Assembly: GCF_029478665.1 (NCBI RefSeq)
Contig: NZ_JARPQB010000044.1
Location: forward strand, 1 to 46,353
Origin: Pseudomonas entomophila
GTDB taxonomy: Bacteria > Pseudomonadota > Gammaproteobacteria > Pseudomonadales > Pseudomonadaceae
Length of the DNA: 46,353 nucleotides
Reading direction: 5' to 3'
The notes under the pieces are model-generated. The model searched no databases, was not told the origin of the DNA, and saw only the letters and a list, made by a program, of their open reading frames with translations. Within the stretch, counting starts at the first letter, position 1. The number at the start of each line of letters is the position of its first letter. Positions 40,262 through 46,353 of the stretch are shown piece after piece. Both the position numbers and the translations under genes were made by a program.

Positions 40262-41054
40262 GAAACTGTTCCGGCCCGTCGCGGCCATCGCCCTGGGCCT
40301 CGGCCTGTCCGCCGCCGCCTTCGCCGCCGAGCCGTTGAAGATCGGCACCACCGCCGCCTTCGCCATCCCGCTGGAAGCCGCCGTGGAAGAGGCCCACAAA
40401 CAAGGGCTGGAAGTGAAGCTGATCGAGTTCAGCGACTGGATCGCACCGAACGTCAGCCTCAACAGCGGCGACATCGACGTGAACTACTTCCAGCACATCC
40501 CCTTCCTGGAGAATGCCAAGGCCGCCGCCGGTTTCAACCTGGTGCCCTACGCGCCGGGGATCATCAACAACGTCGGCCTCTACTCGAAGCGCTACAAAAG
40601 CTTCGCCGAGCTGCCCGAGGGCGCCAGCGTGGCCATCGCCAACGACCCGATCAACAGTGGCCGAGGCCTGCAGTTGCTGGCCAAGGCCGGGTTGATCACC
40701 CTCAAGCCGGGCGTGGGCTACAAGGCCACCGAGGATGACATCGTCGCCAACCCCAAGAAGATCAAGATTCTCCAGGTCGAGGCGGTACAGCTGGTGCGCG
40801 CCTATGACGACGCCGACCTGGTCCAGGGCTACCCGGCCTACATCCGCCTGGCCAACAGCTTCGACGCCACCTCGGCGCTGCTGTTCGACGGCCTGGAGAA
40901 CAAGGAATACGTGATCCAGTTCGTGATCCGCCCGCAGGAGAAGAACGACCCGCGCCTGGCCAAGTTCGTCGACATCTACCAGCACTCGCCCGCCGTGCGC
41001 GCCGCCCTGGACAAGGCTCACGGCACGCTCTACCAGGCCGGTTGGGAAGGCTGA
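40254..41054 (+). CDS. metQ: MetQ-type (NlpA family) substrate-binding protein
   Basis: Periplasmic binding protein of a methionine-type ABC importer, 266 residues. The signal peptide ends SAAAFA-AE; no lipobox cysteine is present, whereas many MetQ proteins are lipoproteins. Family segments include FSDWIAPNVSLNSGDIDVNY, FQHIPFLENAKAAAGFNLVP and IANDPINSGRGLQLLAKAGL. It overlaps the monooxygenase by eight bases, with GGAG before the ATG. Given its neighbours, it may bind a methionine derivative or other sulfur compound rather than methionine itself. Confidence 0.88.
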   Translation: MLEKLFRPVAAIALGLGLSAAAFAAEPLKIGTTAAFAIPLEAAVEEAHKQGLEVKLIEFSDWIAPNVSLNSGDIDVNYFQHIPFLENAKAAAGFNLVPYAPGIINNVGLYSKRYKSFAELPEGASVAIANDPINSGRGLQLLAKAGLITLKPGVGYKATEDDIVANPKKIKILQVEAVQLVRAYDDADLVQGYPAYIRLANSFDATSALLFDGLENKEYVIQFVIRPQEKNDPRLAKFVDIYQHSPAVRAALDKAHGTLYQAGWEG

Positions 41055-41055
41055 C

Positions 41056-42165
41056 ATGGCCCAGGCCAGCGCCCTCAGGGCGCCCGTCCCACCCGTCGAA
41101 CCGCACAAGGCCACGGAGCAGGCCCTGCGCCCGGACGTGAACCAGGCCCACGTGCGCTTCATCGGCCTGGGCAAGACCTACCCGGGCCAGGCCCAGCCAG
41201 CGTTGCACGGCATCGACCTGAACATCCGCCGCGGTGAGATCTTCGGCATCATCGGCCGCAGCGGCGCCGGCAAGTCGTCGCTGCTGCGCACCATCAACCG
41301 CCTGGAGCAGCCCAGCCAGGGCCGGGTGCTGATCGACCAGGTGGATATCGCGCCGTTCGACGAGGACCGCCTGGTGGCCCTGCGGCGGCGCATCGGCATG
41401 ATCTTCCAGCACTTCAACCTGATGTCGGCCAAGACCGTGTGGCAGAACGTCGAGCTGCCGCTGAAGGTCGCCGGCGTGGCCAAGGCCGAGCGGCAGCGCA
41501 AAGTACGCGAGCTGCTGGAGCTGGTCGGGCTTTCGGAGAAGCACCACGTCTACCCGGCGCAACTGTCGGGTGGGCAAAAGCAGCGGGTCGGCATCGCCCG
41601 GGCGCTGGTGCACGACCCTGAGATTCTGCTGTGCGATGAGGCCACTTCGGCGCTGGACCCGGAGACCACCGCCTCGATCCTCGAACTGCTGCGCGACATC
41701 AACCGGCGCCTGGGCCTGACCGTGGTGCTGATCACCCACGAGATGGCGGTGATCCGCGATATCTGCCACCGCGTGGTGGTGCTCGAACGTGGCGAGGTGG
41801 TCGAGCAGGGCGAGGTCTGGCAGGTGTTCGGCGCGCCGCGCCATGAGGTTACTCGCACGCTGCTGGCGCCATTGCAGGCGCGGCTCCCCGACGCATTGCA
41901 AGCCAGCCTGCGCGCCAGCCCGGCCAGCCGTGATGCGGCCGTGGTACTCAAGCTCGGCCTGGTCGGCGAGCCGGAACTGAGCGCCCTGTTCGCTGACCTG
42001 GGTGGGCGGGTGCGCCTGCTGCAGGGCGGCATCGAGACCATCGGCGAGCATGCCGTGGGGCAACTGATCCTGTCCGTACGCGGCTCGCCGCTGGATACCC
42101 GTCAACTGTTGGAGCGCGCCCGTCGCTGGGCCGCGGACGTGGAGGTGCTGGGCCATGTGGATTGA
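41056..42165 (+). CDS. metN: MetN-type ABC transporter ATP-binding protein
   Basis: ATPase of the MetNIQ-type importer, 369 residues. An N-terminal extension of about 35 residues precedes the ATPase, not typical of E. coli MetN (343). Walker A is GRSGAGKSSLLRTINRLEQP, the signature LSGGQKQRVGIARALVHDP, Walker B ILLCDEATSALDPETTASI and the switch His in VLITHEMAVIRDIC. The C-terminal regulatory NIL domain is present from about residue 285 (VVLKLGLVGEPELSALFADL), which senses methionine in MetN. The start is one base after metQ, and it overlaps metI by 11 bases. Confidence 0.92.
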   Translation: MAQASALRAPVPPVEPHKATEQALRPDVNQAHVRFIGLGKTYPGQAQPALHGIDLNIRRGEIFGIIGRSGAGKSSLLRTINRLEQPSQGRVLIDQVDIAPFDEDRLVALRRRIGMIFQHFNLMSAKTVWQNVELPLKVAGVAKAERQRKVRELLELVGLSEKHHVYPAQLSGGQKQRVGIARALVHDPEILLCDEATSALDPETTASILELLRDINRRLGLTVVLITHEMAVIRDICHRVVVLERGEVVEQGEVWQVFGAPRHEVTRTLLAPLQARLPDALQASLRASPASRDAAVVLKLGLVGEPELSALFADLGGRVRLLQGGIETIGEHAVGQLILSVRGSPLDTRQLLERARRWAADVEVLGHVD

Positions 42166-42799
42166 GCGTTTGCTGCAAGGCTTGCTCGACACCTTGCTGA
42201 TGGTCGGCGTGTCGTCGCTGGTCGCGCTGCTCGTCGGCGTGCCGATGGCGGTGCTGCTGGTCACCAGCGACAAGGGCGGGGTCTTCGAGACCCCCGCGCT
42301 CAACCGGGTGCTGGGCGCCATCGTCAACCTGTTCCGCTCGATCCCGTTCCTGATCCTGATGGTCGCGCTGATCCCCTTCACCCGCCTGGTGGTCGGCACC
42401 ACCTATGGCGTGTGGGCAGCGGTGGTGCCATTGACCATCGCGGCGACACCGTTCTTCGCGCGGATTGCCGAGGTGAGCCTGCGCGAGGTGGACCATGGCC
42501 TGATCGAGGCGGCGCAGGCCATGGGCTGCCGGCGCTGGCACATCGTCTGGCACGTGCTGCTGCCCGAAGCGCTGCCGGGCATCGTCGGCGGCTTCACCAT
42601 CACCCTGGTGACGCTGATCAACTCGTCGGCCATGGCCGGGGCGATCGGTGCCGGGGGATTGGGAGACATTGCCTATCGGTATGGCTACCAGCGCTTCGAC
42701 AGCCAGATCATGCTGACCGTGATCGTGATGCTGGTGGCGTTGGTGGCGCTGATCCAGCTAGGCGGGGATCGCCTGGCGAAAGGCTTGAACAAGCGTTGA
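42155..42799 (+). CDS. metI: MetI-type ABC transporter permease
   Basis: Inner-membrane permease of the MetNIQ-type importer, 214 residues with about five membrane helices, the size of E. coli MetI (217). The EAA coupling loop reads LIEAAQAMGCRRWHIVWHVL, and LINSSAMAGAIGAGGLGDIA is the conserved C-terminal family signature. Last gene of the operon, followed by a REP pair. Confidence 0.93.
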   Translation: MWIERLLQGLLDTLLMVGVSSLVALLVGVPMAVLLVTSDKGGVFETPALNRVLGAIVNLFRSIPFLILMVALIPFTRLVVGTTYGVWAAVVPLTIAATPFFARIAEVSLREVDHGLIEAAQAMGCRRWHIVWHVLLPEALPGIVGGFTITLVTLINSSAMAGAIGAGGLGDIAYRYGYQRFDSQIMLTVIVMLVALVALIQLGGDRLAKGLNKR

Positions 42800-42810
42800 G
42801 CCATTCGCCA

Positions 42811-42924
42811 TGTAGGAGCGGCCTTGTGCCGCGAAGGGGTCGCGCAGCGGCCCCAATTGTCTTGCTGCCAGGAGAATAGTAGGGCCGCCCTGCGGCCCTT
42901 TCGCGGCATAAGGCCGCTCCTACA
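42811..42924. repeat. REP pair (GGCCTTGTGCCGCG core) overlapping a gene end
   Basis: The left arm TGTAGGAGCGGCCTTGTGCC and the inverted right arm GCGGCATAAGGCCGCTCCTA lie between the convergent metI and GGDEF-EAL genes. The right arm extends to 42924 and supplies the TAG stop (42920-42922) of the GGDEF-EAL gene. Confidence 0.9.
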
Positions 42925-44815
42925 CCCAGCGCAATTCCTGAGCCGGCACCGGCCTGCCAAACCAGTACCCCTGCCCCATCTGGCACTGCTGCTCCAACAG
43001 GAACCGCGCCTGCTCGGCCTGTTCGATCCCCTCGGCGTGCACCTGCATGCCCATGCTGCGCGCCAGGGCGATGATCACCCGCACGATGGCGATGTCATCG
43101 TCGTCATGGGGCAACCCGGCAACGAAGCCCTGGTCGATCTTCAATTTCTGCACCGGCAGGCGCTTGAGCCGCAGCAGCGACGAGTAGCCCGTACCGAAGT
43201 CATCAATGGCCAGGTTCAGCCCCAGTTCGCGCAGCCGGTGCATCTGCTCCAGCGCCACCTCCGGGTCCTCCATCACTGCGCTCTCGGTGACCTCGAGTTC
43301 CAGCAGGGCCGGGTCCAGGCCGGTGTCGTGCAGCACATCGGCCACCTGCCGGTACAGCTCGCGCTGATTGAACAGCCGGCTGGAGATGTTCACCGCGACG
43401 AACTCCAGCACCCGCCCCTCGGTCTGCCACTGCACCATCTGCCGGCAGGCCTGCCCCAGCACCCAGGCATCGATCTCGGCAATCAGCCCGGTGCGCTCGG
43501 CGATGGGGATGAACTCCCCTGGCGGGACCAGCCCACGCGTGGGGTGCTGCCAGCGTACCAGCGTCTCCACGCCGATCATCCTCGAGGTGAACAAGTCATG
43601 CACCGGCTGGAAGAACACCCGCAGCTCTTGCTGCTCCAGCGCCCGGCGCAACTCGCCGGCGGTCTCGACCCGCTGCTGGGCATGGGCGGTGAGCTCTTCG
43701 GTGTACAGCGCGTAGCAGGCCCGGCCATTGCCCTTGGCCTTGAACAGCGCCGAGTCGGCATTGCGCAGTAATTGCTCGGCACTCAGCGCGTCGCTGGGGA
43801 ACAGGCTGATGCCAATGCTGGCACTGATAAACAGCCGGTTGCCGTCGAAGCTGAACGGTTCTTTCAGCCGCTCGATGATGGTCTGCGCCAGCTTGCCGGC
43901 CTGGCCGACTTGCTGGCAGTTCTCCGCCAGCACCCCGAACTCGTCACCGCCCAGGCGGGCCAGGGTCACGCCGTTGCCCAGCACTTCACGCAGGCGCTCG
44001 CCGACCTGTTTGAGCAACTGGTCGCCGATGGTATGGCCAAGGCCGTCGTTGATGCTCTGGAAGTGATCCAGGTCGAGCAGCAGCAGGGCGCAGCCACGCT
44101 TGTTGGCTTGGGCTGCAGCCAGTGCCTGCTCGACACGGTCGTTGAACAGCAGGCGATTGGGCAAGCCGGTGAGCGGGTCGTGGTGGGCGAGGTAGGCCAG
44201 TTCCTCTTCCGTGTGCTTGATCGCACTGATATCGCTGAACACCGCCACATAGTGGCTGAGCTCGCCGCTGTCGTCGCGAATAGCACAGATCGTCTGCCAT
44301 TGCGGGTAGATCTCACCACTTTTGCGACGGTTCCAGATTTCCCCGCTCCACTCGCCCTTTTCCGCCAGCGCGGCGTAGATCTGCTGGTAGAACGGCGCGC
44401 CATGGCGGCCCGACTTGAACTTGCTCGGCCGCTGGCCGACCACCTCGTCCTGCTGGTACCCGGTGATGCGCATGAAGGCACGATTGACGTGCACGATCAG
44501 GCCGCTGCGATCCGTCACCAGCACACCCTCCAGGGTGCTGTCGAACACCGCGGCGGCCATGCGCAGGCGTTCGCGGTCCTCGCTGCGCAGACGGGCGCCG
44601 ATACCGATGAAGTTCAGCAGACGGGCACGCGAGACGAAGATCAGCAAGGCACTGAGCAGCACCCATACCACGACATTGATCTGCCGCCCCACGGTCAGCG
44701 CCAACGGGTCCTCGGTCATGCCATGCAGGACCAGCTCGGACAGCGCCAGCCAGAGGATCGAAAGCACCACATAGAGCCCGGCCATGCGCAAGGCGTCGCG
44801 AACGGAAACAGACAT
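42920..44815 (-). CDS. Membrane PAS-GGDEF-EAL cyclic-di-GMP signalling protein
   Basis: A 631-residue inner-membrane protein with two membrane helices (about 10-31 and 46-64), a PAS domain (about 85-200, RITGYQQDEVVGQRPSKFKS), a diguanylate cyclase domain with intact GGDEF (289-293) and a phosphodiesterase-type EAL domain (about 395-630). The EAL motif is ETL at 417-419 (GVETLVRWQHP), a change at the second position; the downstream DDFGTGYSSLLRLKRLP is intact. No RxxD inhibition site precedes GGDEF (it is GVTLARL), so cyclase activity would not be product-inhibited there. Start at ATG 44815: an earlier in-frame ATG at 44851 lies inside the -10 box. The stop comes from a REP element. It is divergent from the desaturase gene. 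Confidence 0.92.
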   Translation of the reverse strand: MSVSVRDALRMAGLYVVLSILWLALSELVLHGMTEDPLALTVGRQINVVVWVLLSALLIFVSRARLLNFIGIGARLRSEDRERLRMAAAVFDSTLEGVLVTDRSGLIVHVNRAFMRITGYQQDEVVGQRPSKFKSGRHGAPFYQQIYAALAEKGEWSGEIWNRRKSGEIYPQWQTICAIRDDSGELSHYVAVFSDISAIKHTEEELAYLAHHDPLTGLPNRLLFNDRVEQALAAAQANKRGCALLLLDLDHFQSINDGLGHTIGDQLLKQVGERLREVLGNGVTLARLGGDEFGVLAENCQQVGQAGKLAQTIIERLKEPFSFDGNRLFISASIGISLFPSDALSAEQLLRNADSALFKAKGNGRACYALYTEELTAHAQQRVETAGELRRALEQQELRVFFQPVHDLFTSRMIGVETLVRWQHPTRGLVPPGEFIPIAERTGLIAEIDAWVLGQACRQMVQWQTEGRVLEFVAVNISSRLFNQRELYRQVADVLHDTGLDPALLELEVTESAVMEDPEVALEQMHRLRELGLNLAIDDFGTGYSSLLRLKRLPVQKLKIDQGFVAGLPHDDDDIAIVRVIIALARSMGMQVHAEGIEQAEQARFLLEQQCQMGQGYWFGRPVPAQELRWV

Positions 44816-44849
44816 GTCGGGTGGATTAGCCCATGAAAAAGGAAGGGGC

Positions 44850-44878
44850 ATTATAGGGGCTGAAACACCCTGTGACTT
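44850..44878 (-). promoter_or_regulatory. Probable promoter of the PAS-GGDEF-EAL gene
   Basis: On the minus strand, TATAAT (complement of 44850-44855) preceded by GTCACA (complement of 44873-44878) at a 17-base spacing. The -10 is consensus; the -35 matches four of six. Confidence 0.6.
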
Positions 44879-44918
44879 CCTATCAAAAAGGGCGACTGGT
44901 TTTATTTCCCCGCCAAGG

Positions 44919-44924
44919 GATAAT
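44919..44924 (+). promoter_or_regulatory. Possible -10 box of the desaturase gene
   Basis: GATAAT, 43 bases before the ATG at 44967. CTGGTT at 44896-44901 would be the -35 (17-base spacing) but is weak. Overlaps no other signal of the divergent gene. Confidence 0.4.
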
Positions 44925-44966
44925 GCGAGCGCTGTTCCCCCTGTGTTTTCGAGGGTATTCCCCGTT

Positions 44967-46151
44967 ATGTGGTACTACGGTCTGCTCGACCTGTCGGCCT
45001 GGCAACTGGTCGCGGTCACCTTGCTGATGACTCACCTGACCATCGTCAGCGTCACCATCTACCTGCACCGCTACTCGGCCCACCGAGCCCTGGAGCTGAA
45101 CGCGGGCCTCAAGCATTTCTTCCGCTTCTGGCTGTGGCTCACCACCGCGCAGAACACCCGCGAGTGGACCGCCATCCACCGCAAGCACCACGCCAAGTGC
45201 GAAACCCCGGACGACCCGCACAGCCCGGTGCACAAGGGCCTGGGCACCGTGCTGCGCAAGGGCGCGGAGCTGTACCGCGAAGAAGCACGCAACGAAGAGA
45301 CACTGCGCATCTACGGCAAGAACTGCCCCGATGACTGGATCGAGCGCAACCTCTACACCCGCTACAAGCTTGGCGGCATCGCCCTGATGGCGGTCATCGA
45401 CCTGCTGCTGTTCGGCACCATCGGCATCACCATCTGGGCCATCCAGATGATGTGGATTCCATTCTGGGCCGCCGGCGTGGTCAACGGCCTGGGTCACGCG
45501 GTGGGCTATCGCAACTTCGAATGCCGCGACGCGGCCACCAACCTGGTGCCCTGGGGCATCATCATTGGCGGCGAGGAGCTGCACAACAACCACCACACCT
45601 ACCCCAACTCGGCAAAACTCTCGGTGCGCCGCTGGGAATTCGACATGGGCTGGATGTGGATCCGCCTGCTGAGCCTGCTGCGCCTGGCCAAGGTGCAGCG
45701 GGTCGCGCCCATCGCCCACCGGGTCGAGGGCAAGGCCTCGCTGGACATGGACACCGCCATGGCCATCCTCAATAACCGCTTCCAGATCATGGCTCAGTAC
45801 CGCAAGCTGGTGATTGCCCCACTGGTGAAACAGGAGCTGGACAAGGTCGACGCATCGGTACGCCATCGCTTCCGCCGCGCCAAACGCCTGCTCTCGCGCG
45901 AAACCAGCCTGCTGCAAGACCGCCATCACGTGCGCATCGAATCCATGCTCGCCCACAGTCAGGCCCTCAAGACCATCTACGAAAAGCGCCTGGCGCTGCA
46001 GCAGATCTGGGCGCGCACCAGTGCCAACGGTCACGACATGCTCGCTGCCATGAAGGAGTGGGTACACGAGGCGGAAGCCAGCGGTATCCATTCGCTGCGC
46101 GACTTCGCCGCCCAGCTCAAAACCTACTCGTTGCGCCCTGCCACGGCCTGA
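44967..46151 (+). CDS. desA: Acyl-CoA/fatty acid delta-9-type desaturase
   Basis: A membrane diiron enzyme introducing a cis double bond into fatty acyl chains, adjusting membrane fluidity. It has 394 residues. All three histidine boxes are present: H34-RYSA-H39 (HX4H), H71-RKHH75 (HX2HH) and HNNHH at about 206-210. Hydrophobic segments lie at about 12-30, 50-60, 130-150 and 155-175. The C-terminal 100 residues or so are a soluble helical extension (YEKRLALQQIWART). I start at ATG 44967 (MWYYGLLDLS); a longer reading frame upstream runs through the promoter. It is divergent from the GGDEF-EAL gene. Confidence 0.92.
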   Translation: MWYYGLLDLSAWQLVAVTLLMTHLTIVSVTIYLHRYSAHRALELNAGLKHFFRFWLWLTTAQNTREWTAIHRKHHAKCETPDDPHSPVHKGLGTVLRKGAELYREEARNEETLRIYGKNCPDDWIERNLYTRYKLGGIALMAVIDLLLFGTIGITIWAIQMMWIPFWAAGVVNGLGHAVGYRNFECRDAATNLVPWGIIIGGEELHNNHHTYPNSAKLSVRRWEFDMGWMWIRLLSLLRLAKVQRVAPIAHRVEGKASLDMDTAMAILNNRFQIMAQYRKLVIAPLVKQELDKVDASVRHRFRRAKRLLSRETSLLQDRHHVRIESMLAHSQALKTIYEKRLALQQIWARTSANGHDMLAAMKEWVHEAEASGIHSLRDFAAQLKTYSLRPATA

Positions 46152-46161
46152 CCGCCGTTGA

Positions 46162-46190
46162 TCGGCACGCTCCGCAATGGCGCGTGCCGA
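46162..46190 (+). terminator. Hairpin downstream of the desaturase gene
   Basis: TCGGCACGC (46162-46170) pairs with GCGTGCCGA (46182-46190), an 11-base loop. No T run follows, so termination would not be classical Rho-independent. Confidence 0.4.
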
Positions 46191-46290
46191 CCGGAACTTA
46201 CCCTTCGCACAAAGCTCAAACTCGACATATCGCCCGCGTGGCGGGCCTGACCGTGGCCGCACGCCTATCGTCGAGAACCGCTCCGTGCTC

Positions 46291-46353
46291 ATGGCCAAAG
46301 AACTCCCACCCACGCACACCGGCCCCCCCCGCCCCGAAGCCGCCCAGACCTTG
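46291..46353 (+). CDS. Possible gene start cut by the right window edge
   Basis: ATG at 46291 opens a frame to the end of the window, reading MAKELPPTHTGPPRPEAAQT and onward. It is proline-rich and contains a run of eight C (46323-46330). No clear ribosome site precedes it. I cannot name a product; it may be non-coding. Confidence 0.3.
   Translation, partial: MAKELPPTHTGPPRPEAAQTL

Noticed and set aside
2212..42924. CRISPR array made of the recurring TGTAGGAG palindromes
   Set aside because: Repeats are dispersed one pair per intergenic space, not in tandem with uniform spacers, and there are no cas genes.
44784..44966. N-terminal extension of the desaturase (MRKASRTETDMSGG...)
   Set aside because: It overlaps the divergent promoter region and lacks a signal or homologous segment; the family start is MWYYGLLDLS.

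Overview
The window looks like chromosomal DNA of a Pseudomonas putida-group bacterium. This is inferred from four things: the high GC content; the gene content and order (pckA-hslO, hslR/rimBK, ompR-envZ/tex, gshA, ssuF-B-C-D-A-E, lsfA, OprD-family porin, tauABCD), which matches what I recall of that group; P. putida-type REP elements (TGTAGGAG flank plus palindromic core) in 14 intergenic spaces; and Pseudomonas-style proteins throughout. I see no phage, insertion sequence, CRISPR array, rRNA or tRNA.

Left part (1-18.7 kb) is housekeeping and stress functions. It holds a 5'-truncated YdeP-family molybdopterin oxidoreductase, a glycine-zipper envelope protein, a stand-alone CheR-like methyltransferase followed by a LuxR-type response regulator, and a thioesterase. 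These are followed by PEP carboxykinase (pckA), the redox chaperone Hsp33 (hslO), a PAP2 phosphatase, Hsp15 (hslR), and the ribosome-modification pair rimB-rimK. Last come ompR-envZ (reverse strand, with a terminator-like hairpin between them), tex with a co-transcribed thioesterase, and gshA with a one-base-overlapping TetR regulator.

Middle and right part (18.8-42.8 kb) is a sulfur-acquisition island of about 24 kb. In order it contains alkanesulfonate uptake and desulfonation (ssuEADCBF, reverse), the 1-Cys peroxiredoxin lsfA, an OprD-family porin, and taurine uptake and dioxygenation (tauABCD, forward). These are followed by a BetT-like BCCT transporter, a serine acetyltransferase (epsC) and a cystine ABC transporter (tcyJLN). 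The island ends with a less characterised module: two SfnB/DszC-like flavoproteins, one DszA/NtaA-like FMNH2 monooxygenase and a metQNI-type ABC transporter. The logic is to import organosulfur compounds, cleave C-S bonds with reduced flavin (SsuE is the only FMN reductase visible) or with Fe/2-oxoglutarate (TauD), and feed sulfite or sulfide into cysteine. No regulator gene lies inside the island, so control is probably in trans (CysB/SfnR type). Several operon starts have AT-rich tracts with TTATTCC-like half-sites.

Right end (42.9-46.35 kb) has a membrane PAS-GGDEF-EAL protein divergent from a delta-9-type fatty acid desaturase, plus a possible gene start cut by the window edge.

I found no unmistakable new defence or mobile system. 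The most worthwhile leads are the SfnB2-monooxygenase-MetQNI module with a 22-codon coupled leader ORF, the TTGAAC half-site cluster before betT, the ompR-envZ hairpin, a LacI/PurR-like palindrome in the porin-tauA spacer, and co-varying REP palindromes.
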